64,000 nucleotides of DNA, from NCBI GenBank assembly GCA_020726505.1, contig JAHLEZ010000013.1, positions 248,001 to 312,000 of the forward strand, in the 5' to 3' direction. Both the position numbers and the translations under genes were made by a program. Within the stretch, counting starts at the first letter, position 1; each line of letters starts with the position of its first letter. Under the pieces are notes generated by a model. The model was given only the letters and a program-made list of their open reading frames with translations, did no database searches and was not told the DNA's origin. This document shows positions 55,971-64,000 of the stretch, one piece after another. Source of the DNA: Leptodontidium sp. MPI-SDFR-AT-0119. Lineage: Eukaryota; Ascomycota; Leotiomycetes; Helotiales; Leptodontidiaceae.

Positions 55971-56383
55971 TTCCTCTGCTGCCCCAGCTTTCCAAGCCGC
56001 AGAGTCATGACCACCTCTGCAATTCCCTTTCCGTCCCTTCTTGGCTTGACAGTCATTCACTTCTGAAACGAAGGCCTCTAAGCTTGCTTCTTGGAAACGT
56101 TCTCTTGCATGTAGCAACCGAGTCAAATATATTATTTTTTTACAACCACATGCGCAAACGTAACTCGTAATTAATATTAACTCTAGGCATAAACTAACAA
56201 TTTCTAATTCTCTCAAACCGAACGAACGGGGTATCAAAAAAAGCAGCATCTCTCTCTCTCGAAAACATAAAACTCCACGCTTCGAAATGCAAAATGCAAA
56301 CCATGGATCCAACTATTCATCAATCTTCTCGCAGGCTATGCGCGCTACGCAAGCAGTAAAAGAAGAAGCAAAAACAATCTTCA
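55971..56383. other. Short intergenic, no gene seen
   Basis: Between two - strand genes; may include an upstream exon of the helical protein. Confidence 0.4.
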
Positions 56384-58405
56384 TCAATGAAACCTCAACC
56401 GCACAATAGAAAAGAGCATGTTCTGAAGGACGTGAACCATGACCACTACACCTGTGGGTAAGAGTTCGGGCCAAGTTCCTAGATCCTGCTTTGCCTCGCC
56501 TGTCACGTCGACTTTCCATCCGTACCAGAGGATCCGGCGGACGATCCAAGCGGCGACAATTTCGCATGCCCATGTCACGATGGAGGCGTAGAAGGTCAGG
56601 CCAAAGTCGTAGGCCTCACCACCGCCGATGGGACCAAGGTCTACGTCTCCAGATGGTTGCCGATCGAATGCGAAGTATGGGTATACGTCTTTGTTGCCTC
56701 CGTAATGCAAGACTAGGATGGACCCGAGGAAGGCCAGCATGGAGACATTCTCTGCTGCGCTGCGAAGGAATATGTTCCTAGCACAGAATTTCTGGTATTC
56801 GTGCAGGGTCTGGCCGTTGATGGAGAGGACTGAGATGACGTAGTGGAAGGGCTTTGAGATAGTGAGAGGGGCAAGGAAGATGAGGAGACTGGATGAAAGG
56901 ACTTGTAGCAGGATGAATTGCTGAGGAGAGCGTAGACGGGCGTACAAGGCGCGGACGTAGGTCTGATAGGTAAGTAGGAAGTAGCTTTGCATCCGTTAGT
57001 GTGAGCTTCCATGACCAGAATGATGGACCTTACAGCTTGAAAATCCAGCCAAGAGGATAACTTCCAACTCTCTCTCCTTCATTCCCGCCTAATATCCAAC
57101 CAGTCAAAGCATCCAGCAAATGAACCGTCACAACCCATGTGTAGACATACACAATCGTCTGAAATGTGTCATGTGGTAGCGTCCTCAGGTAAATCTCTGC
57201 ATAAGCTTCTCCCAGAACATACGCCATCATCGCAATATAGAGAGCAGCACAAAACCAGATAAACCTCATGAAACTAGCCGGGAGCCATCGTTTCCTCAAC
57301 GCAAGATTTCTGTCCCGGTCACGATTGTTGTCAGATGCCAGTGCTACTTCAAGTGGCGCATTTGGATCGAAAATGGATTGCTGAGCCTGTGGCCTCCTAG
57401 GACGCTCTCTCCCAGAAAACGTATCATTATCTCCAGTCCACCAAGACGATGTGAATATCCGCTGTGTGTCTGATAACGAGTTTCGAAGTCCAAGATGTCG
57501 CTCATGGTTGAGAAGGATACCACAAGCCAGCATCAGCGGCATACCCATTGTGAAGAACGTCCAACATATCCACGCTGTGTTGTGTACAGTGAACTGGCGC
57601 AGTTGAGGGAAATAGTATATTGGTATTGGGGCAGCTACTGAGATGGCTGCTATGACCGAGACTGTAAATGGGAACCCTAGACTTTCCGGCCACCTGCGAC
57701 TTGTAAGAACAATGCCTTTATATCCAGGAAGGAGACTTACCAGTTCAGACTGTATATGTTGAAGACTTTCGTAATCCACATCAATGCCGTGAGATTGTAG
57801 AATCCGTAATATACGAATAAGAAGAACCAGAAGTTAATCTCGACTCGAGCTTCTCCGTGACCTGGTATCTTATGTCCCAACGCAGCAAACACATCGGCTT
57901 CGTCATCATCTGGTAATTCGTATTGTGGAAAGGGTAGTGCACACCACGCAACAGCCTGCATACCGTATCATTAGCCTTGTCCTCGTCTGTTGTTTTCCTC
58001 CCGCATCCTATGCACGCTGCACAAACTCACCAAAACAGCCGGCAGCACAGCAAGTACAGTCCATCTAGTCCACCATTTATCCACCACCTTCGCCACAATA
58101 GCTTGCTTCGGTTCCAGCCAAAGATCCCTCTGCGTCCTCCCCCACCGCTTCAGCGCTCCCATATCCTCCCCATCCACCAAATCCCCCTCATCGCTATCAT
58201 CGCCATCGGCACCTCCAAAGACCAAGCTATACCTACTTCCCAATCCCCTACCACCCGTCAAACTCCCCAGAAAGCCTCCGCTATTGCTCCTCCTCGCCCG
58301 TCGCTGCGCATCGGGGACGGCTCTGAATCGTCCTAGCAAGGGAGAGCTTTCAATCGCCGGCGCGCGAGATTCAGTGCCTTGTTGGAAAGCGAAAAAGGAC
58401 GGCAT
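56384..58405 (-). CDS. Polytopic membrane protein of unknown function, 616 aa
   Basis: Four exons, 58405-58031, 57955-57741, 57693-57034 and 56984-56384, with introns of 75, 47 and 49 bp, give 616 residues. The N-terminus (1-110) is polar, Gly/Ser/Arg-rich and has a dileucine-like ESSPLLGRF. The first membrane segment is WTVLAVLPAVLAVAWCALPF. About eight further hydrophobic segments follow, for example FWFFLFVYYGFYNLTALMW, FPFTVSVIAAISVAAPIPIYYFP, FIWFCAALYIAMMAYVLGEAY, VVTVHLLDALTGWILGG and FILLQVLSSSLLIFLAPL. Every splice junction reconstructs a continuous helix (LNW|WPESLGF, IFKL|YFLLTYQ). No transporter or enzyme signature is recognised. It looks like a conserved fungal integral membrane protein, and I cannot assign a role. 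Confidence 0.8.
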
Positions 58406-59660
58406 TCCACTCCTTTGCTGTTGCTTTTTCTTGCCCGAGCTATATGTACAGATGGGACTTGTGCATTTTTGCTGATATGATATCGCTCTGGAGCTGTTAT
58501 GGCACGGATGTGAGGTGACTTGGATGTTAATTGATACTCGGCATAACTTCGGCTGGTTCACATGCACGTGAAGATTGCTGGTTATCAAGTTCTTGGCTAC
58601 TTCGTGGGTTCGACTTTTCCAACTCAGCTGCTGGAGAAAAAAAATTGATTGTTTTCGTCTCTACCTCTTTGATACGTAGATGTAAACTAGAATATTCTAG
58701 TTATGTTTCAGTCGATTTGTTGTTACCAAATATCTGAATCACGGCCTATTCAATTGCCAAGTCTCAAGATCTAAAATATTCCATCAAGGTTCTTCGAGAG
58801 AGTATTTCGAAACCTACTCAACACAACAGCTTACTTGATCTACAAAATCACCGAAATCTACTTTCATTCCCTCAACTTTCACTGACAAGTTCTCAGGAAT
58901 GCCATTATAACCCACTTACTTGTCTACTTCCTTGACTCTAAGTCCACCACCGATACCATTAACTACCCAGGTACTTTGTGATACACTTCTTTCTAGCTTT
59001 AGCTACAACATAACATTCTTGTACATTCCATCCATTCAATCCCTCTTTTAGTCATACACCTAGTCCTCCCAAGCCTAGCCTAAGTTTCCATCCTTACATT
59101 CCATCCACTCAAAAAGTCTCAAATCGACCAAAAAAGCTTTACCAAGCCAAGAGGAAGACAGCAAGCGAGGAGGAATATTGAAACTTCCCAACAAAACCTC
59201 TCAAATCGTCACAGTACCAAACTCATAGCACAACCTTTTTTTTGGGCTTTTGGCCAGGCAGACGAAGTTACGCTTTGCTCTACGAAAACAGGTCAATCCC
59301 AAGTAACAAGCACGTCGCTAAATCTGGGGAAAACATAAACAGCATTTGAGATCAGATCGGATCAGATTAGAACAAGGCAGGCCGTCATGTTTATCTAGAT
59401 CAGCGTCTGCTGTGTGATTTGTCTGGTGAGGCTCTCGCCAGCATTCGGATGCTGGTAGTTGTGAAGAATCGGTTGCGTTATGATTTACTTTATGGAAGTA
59501 TTGCCTGGTTAAGGGAACTTGGTTCAGATTGGAAACCTTCGTGGCAAAAACAAAAATATACAAAAGGGTAGGTATACTTTATCCAACCACATAATTTCAG
59601 ACCCTCAAAAGTAGTGTCCTATTAGTACTGGGGGCAGATCATCCTTCAGGTTTAAGTAAT

Positions 59661-59677
59661 ACCTACCTACCTACCTA
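59661..59677. repeat. (ACCT)4 microsatellite
   Basis: Four tandem ACCT units. Confidence 0.85.
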
Positions 59678-60484
59678 GACAATAGAGCACGTAGTCTAAA
59701 AAGAAGGCAAGACAAGAATACCTACCTGCATTAACTGTAGCGGTCAAAACAACTCCCTACCTACCTCGGTGGATTTTCCAAGACCTCAACAAACGTGACT
59801 CCCGCCTTCCTTCCAAGAAACTCAAAAGTTTGCGGTACTTCGTTTTCCAAATTTGGAGATCCATTGACTTTCAATCTCTGCATCTCTTTCCCAGGGAAAG
59901 TAAAGTTCAGGAAAAATAAAGCGGAAAAATTGGGAAAGGAGATATAAACTTCACGTGATTTACCCCTCTTAGCGGGGTTACCTTCCTCGCCTTACTAGAG
60001 TCGTAATGGGCTGAAGTCTTTATACGAAGTGGTCAATGATGCAGAATCAAGAACAACGAAGGTGATTCGAGAAAACCAACCATGAAAAAAACCAAAAGAT
60101 ATCAAGAGAAAGTAAGATGTAGCGCTTTTGTTTTCCTCTCAACTAAACCAGTAGTAGGGCATATTGATCCTGACTCGTGAGACCAAAAATCATAAAAATA
60201 AAATAGAGTAGATCAAGGACGATAAAGATCGCAGAAAAGCCAAAGTACTTTTGTGATATGATGTAATCGTTCTATCTCGAGGAATCTAACCCCGAGAGAA
60301 TGTGCTGCTTCCATGCACGCAACACCATTCTGCATATCAATTCCTCCAACACTTCCCAGAGATGAAGTTTACTAGCTTGCATGCTTGCATATCCACCCAC
60401 CATTAAAAGCACGCTCACGCACGCTGTAAACCTCCACAAGAATTCCAAACCGCAGGAAAATACTGCAATGCTGTCTATGTCAAA

Positions 60485-60505
60485 TGCCTGCCTGCCTGCC
60501 TGCCT
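60485..60505. repeat. (TGCC)5 microsatellite
   Basis: Five tandem TGCC units, in the 3' flank of the adenine phosphoribosyltransferase gene. Confidence 0.85.
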
Positions 60506-60617
60506 CCCCGCCAGCCCCACGAACAAACCCCCAAACGCCAAAGAAAGAAGAATGTATCATATCCAGAAGTCGTGAGTGTGAGTTGAGTGGGTTGAGGACA
60601 TTTCATTTCGATTCGGG

Positions 60618-61521
60618 TTATTTCGTGTCGTCGGAGAGGAGGGTGACGACTGGAGCAGTGAGCTTGTCGCGGCCCTTGAGGAAGTCGAGTTCGAGGATGA
60701 AGAGGAATCCAAGTAAGTCGCCTCCGAGTTGTTCGACGAGTTGACCGGCTGCTGCGGCGGAACCTCCTATTTTCAGCAACAATGAATTAGCCAATATTCC
60801 CTTCCTTCTCACTTTGCCATTTCTCTCCTTTCTTCGTTTCCATTTATGTAGGGTATTGAATTATGTTGTGCTGTGCTGTGCTGTGCTGTACTGTAAGGGC
60901 GAATTCTGCATACCAGTTGCAATGATATCATCGACCACCAAAACCTTCTGTCCCTTCTCGATAGCATCGGCCTGGATCTGGAAGAAATCCTGACCGTACT
61001 CCTTCTCGAACGCAGCCTCGGACGTAGGGCCGGGGAGCTTTCCACGCTTGCGAACCGGTGCGAAGCCAGCTCCGAGTCGCAGAGCGAGACTTGGTCCGAA
61101 GAGGAATCCTCGCGCGTCGAGTCCGACTAGGACATCAGGCTTGACGCCATTGCAGAACTTCAGGACCTCGAGCTCGAGGGCGCGGATGAGGGCAGTGTGT
61201 ACTTGGTGGTCGGCGAATAGCGGGAGGATGTCTACGAAGAGCACACCTGGCTGAGGCCATTCCGGGAATTCTCGGAGGGAGGCGTGAAGTGATTTCTTGA
61301 TACCGGCGACTGTAGAAAAGATAGATGTTAGCTTTTGTTTTGATTTGTTTGCTGGCGAGTTTGGGAGGGAATCGGATCTTGCCGCTCGGCAGGAAAAAAA
61401 ACAAAGTCCGAATTCTACGAAATGGTTTGAAATACTGACGTTCGGTGGTACTGGTGGCAGAGGTGGAGGACTCGGGCTCGAATCTCGTGGCATTGTCCTT
61501 GATAGTATTGGTGGTTGTCAT
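60618..61521 (-). CDS. APT1: Adenine phosphoribosyltransferase
   Basis: Purine salvage: adenine + PRPP to AMP. Exons 61521-61440, 61309-60914 and 60766-60618, with introns of 130 and 147 bp, long for this window, give 208 residues. Motifs: LHASLREFPEWPQPGVLFVDILPLF at the N-terminus, VGLDARGFLFGPSLALRLGAGFAPVRKRGKLPG in the middle, and the PRPP loop KVLVVDDIIATG|GSAAAAGQLV at residues 149-170, split by intron 2. Splicing restores the loop exactly (GGSAAA); reading through would end the protein inside the intron. Intron 2 contains a GCTGT tandem repeat. The N-terminal 27 residues (MTTTNTIKDNATRFEPESS) extend beyond the usual start. No signal peptide; cytosolic. Confidence 0.93.
60866..60894. 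repeat. (GCTGT)n repeat within APRT intron 2
   Basis: About five tandem units of GTGCT/GCTGT in the 147-bp intron; the last is altered to GTACT. It may be variable in length between strains. Confidence 0.85.
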
Positions 61522-61863
61522 CGTGAAGAGAAGAAGAAAGAGAGGGAGGGAGAGGGCGAGGTGAGATGAGATTAATGTCAGATATTGTCCGCAACGTCGA
61601 TGAAGAAAAAAGACGGCCCGCGGGGTGGACTGGTCTGGGTTGGATTGGCGAGGGCCGCGAGGGGCAGGTCGAGAGTGGGCTTGCAATTGGCTCAGAGCCC
61701 CGGGGAGCAGGGAAAGGAGATCGCGAGAGGCAAAAAAGGTAGCTGGTAATATTGCCGCATGAGGATAAGCTGGATCGGAAAGGCAGTCGAGTTGATTTCC
61801 TTACCAAGATAGCAGAAGCCTCAAAAGTAGAAACACAGCTAGCTTGGTAGCCGAGGGGGGAGG

Positions 61864-61879
61864 GGTGCGGTGCGGTGCG
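61864..61879. repeat. (GGTGC)3 repeat
   Basis: Three tandem GGTGC units upstream of the adenine phosphoribosyltransferase gene. Confidence 0.8.
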
Positions 61880-62093
61880 CAAGGTGGGATAAGCCACAGC
61901 AAACCAAAGGAGAAGTAAGTCCAAGGCGAGCCGGGGAGACGACTCGACTCACAAGCAGTACTTACTTAGTGGCAGTCAGCCAGTGGTGGTGAGTAGTGCT
62001 TTGAGGTTTCTGACGCTGATGGAGGGGTGGATTGGTATTGGTATGGAAGCTTCCCGAGAGAGATGGCGGCGTGTTGATAGTGGCATTATGTAG

Positions 62094-62109
62094 CGGTGGT
62101 GGTGGTGGT
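62094..62109. repeat. (GGT)5 microsatellite
   Basis: Five tandem GGT units in noncoding sequence. Confidence 0.85.
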
Positions 62110-64000
62110 GTGGAGGGGCAAAAGGTAAAGGCAAAATACGTACTCGTAAGTGGTAGGAGCTTTTATTGTAACGAAGGACACGGGAGGACAAGTGGTTGTT
62201 TAGCCTTTTCAAAGGATTGACTAAGGCTGGTCTCAACAGTTATTCACTCCTTCCTTCTATTTACTGTGGTTGACTGGCTACCTTGTTTACTAAGTGAGAA
62301 AGCCTCGAAACATTACATTCATGCAGTTGCCCTCCTCCTTTACCTGCCTGCTCTGCTGTGGGAGGATGTTTTGAATCGCCTCATTATTCACACCCACACC
62401 CACCACCGCCCACCCCACTTCCTGGATTGATCCAGGTTGCATGCGGCTGCTGCACCGATCACCCTCCGAAAATACTCTTCCAGTCATGTCTGTCTCAGTT
62501 TCCCAACAACCAACCCACCACTACTGTACCATGAGAAGAGGAGGCAATCACATCAAACACCCTCCTACTCCTCCGCCAACCACAGATCGTATCCCGGAAA
62601 AAATATCAATATATAATTTATAGTTTATATCGTCCCCTGACGCGGATACGACAATATCCTCTTTCTCATCTGTCATCAGCCCATCCCTCCACACCACCGC
62701 AACCTTCTCCCCTAGGCTCCGGGCATCATATACAAATCCATCTTCAGTTCCCCTCTAGCCCCCCAAAATCGCACTTCCAAGCCGATGAGGTGACTTCCAG
62801 CACTCCCCGCACCCAATCACACCTCTCAATATCCTTCCTCTCAGCTTCCATCCCATCTCTTTGGGCTCTCTGGTGCATGAGCCCCACGCTGTGGCTTACT
62901 CGAGTACATCTTCGCCAATTCCTAAGAGTCATCGAATCGATTCGCCTTTTCTCTTCACATGTTCTGGCACCACACCCTCTTCCCCATCTGTTTTCATAGG
63001 ACCTTCCCCCGTTGGCCCTACGGTGGCTGATAAGAACTGAGACCTGAGACCCAAAACCTGTCCTACCTCCCTTCCCGAGATATCTTGCTTTCCTGCAAGT
63101 GAAGAAGGCTCCGTAGACCTTCCTTCTGGCAAAAACCTGGGGGAAAGCGTGGGACAAGCGGCTTGAGTTGCATTCGCCTTGCCTCACATCTTTGGAGCTA
63201 GTTCACCGCATCTTCTTTCCTTGATGATGTGATATGAGAAGGTTCTTTTTGAAATCCGGAGGTCGACACCTGAAACGGTCGCGGGAAAAGCCTTCCTTTC
63301 CTTTCAAAGGTCTCCGGTAACTGCACCGAAAAATAAAATGGCAATACTCTCCAGTCGGAATCGAGCGCCAGGCCCTTCCTTGCAAATGCCTGTGTCGCTG
63401 CAAGGATCGCTTTGTCCGAAGGCGCACGACATCGCACGTTGCATATCCACTATAAATTTCGTTATCGATAAGGAAGGAGGGGTACAAAAACCTTGGAAGA
63501 TAACTTGAGGCCGGCCTGGGCAGGCAGCTATGAGGCGTCCTCCGTCTCTCTCGGTCGAGACCGTAGCTGACTGTATTATATTGAATATTCCCATGGACCG
63601 AGTAGGATACACTCGCATAGGTGCGGATAAATCGTCTGCAATATTTGCACTTCTGGCTGTTAACCGCATCCATGTATCTTTGAGCCTCTCAAATCGTGAA
63701 TCCGGGTTCTTCAGTTCTTAATATCGAAGTCATATGGGAACTTCCTGTTATCTTTGCTGTGGTTTAATGCCGAGCGAATTGCATTATTGGGCTGGGATCC
63801 TGGACTGAATCGAGGCCTTTCTTTGCCCCGGTTTCAAGGTACCCGCTCAAGGATTGACTGTGCCTGGTATGCCATGTCGTAATGAGGTGCCACAAGCATC
63901 CCGGTCTCTGCGAATAATCGGGTTTGTTGTTACTCGTAACCCGTTGGTTGATGGCAAGTGGGCCTAGAAGCGGGCTTTGGGTTGGCTTGGAGAAAGCAAA

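Larger units (their letters stand above)
58406..60617. other. Long intergenic (2.2 kb), no supported gene
   Basis: Contains the upstream region of the membrane protein gene and the 3' flank of the adenine phosphoribosyltransferase gene, with small tetranucleotide repeats (ACCT at 59661-59677; TGCC at 60485-60505). No gene recognised. Confidence 0.45.
61522..64000. other. Terminal stretch (2.5 kb), no supported gene
   Basis: Upstream region of the adenine phosphoribosyltransferase gene and unannotated sequence to the window edge. Frames on both strands (for example 62744-63187 -, 63203-63673 -) lack family features and have skewed composition. A GGTGC tandem repeat lies at 61864-61879 and a (GGT)n run at 62094-62109. 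Confidence 0.45.

Noticed and set aside
62744..63673. Minus-strand frames of 147 and 156 codons near the window end
   Set aside because: Composition is not protein-like, there are no motifs, and they overlap each other's alternatives.

Overview
This window is nuclear DNA of a filamentous ascomycete (Pezizomycotina). The evidence is short GT-AG introns (46-147 bp in most genes, one of 316 bp), a Zn2Cys6 regulator, a HET-domain relic, a DUF3176 relic, ATG24/SNX4 and VPS38 orthologues, a fungal two-glycosidase locus and a eukaryotic tRNA-Ser(AGA). A Leotiomycete-like plant-associated fungus is my guess, but the sequence alone does not fix the class. No virus, plasmid, CRISPR array or intact transposon was seen.

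Layout. 1-3.3 kb: gene-poor, with a broken DUF3176 membrane-protein relic and an AT-rich, RIP-like patch. 3.3-5.8 kb: an arylamine N-acetyltransferase and a free-standing B3/B4 (PheRS-beta-like) domain protein. 6.7-20.3 kb: a block of five genes that look functionally linked: a Zn2Cys6 regulator, a GH78 alpha-L-rhamnosidase, a GH1 beta-glycosidase, an oligosaccharide-type MFS permease and a secreted beta-propeller protein resembling fungal saponin hydrolase. They form two divergent promoter pairs (GH78/GH1 and permease/hydrolase). 21.3-31.3 kb: housekeeping genes (sorting nexin Snx4/Atg24, mitochondrial LETM1/Mdm38, mitochondrial-type adenylate kinase, a PNPOx-FAD reductase fusion, tRNA-Ser). 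31.9-35.6 kb: a proline-iminopeptidase-like hydrolase and a hexose transporter. 36.2-41 kb: decayed genes (a HET-domain pseudogene and an unknown gene with an in-frame TAG). 41.5-43.4 kb: two related one-domain KH-like proteins. 44.2-49.6 kb: a SMYD-like SET protein and an intronless phosphoketolase. 52.5-61.5 kb: a Vps38/UVRAG-like autophagy subunit, an unknown helical protein, an unknown polytopic membrane protein and adenine phosphoribosyltransferase. 61.5-64 kb: no gene I can support.

Working model of the 6.7-20.3 kb block: the secreted propeller hydrolase would release a sugar chain from a plant glycoside such as a saponin. The permease would import it. The GH78 and GH1 enzymes, neither with a signal peptide, would take it apart inside the cell under control of the Zn2Cys6 protein. 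Layout, domains and localisation signals are seen in the sequence; the substrate and the joint pathway are inference. Splice sites were placed by hand from frame, consensus and family motifs.
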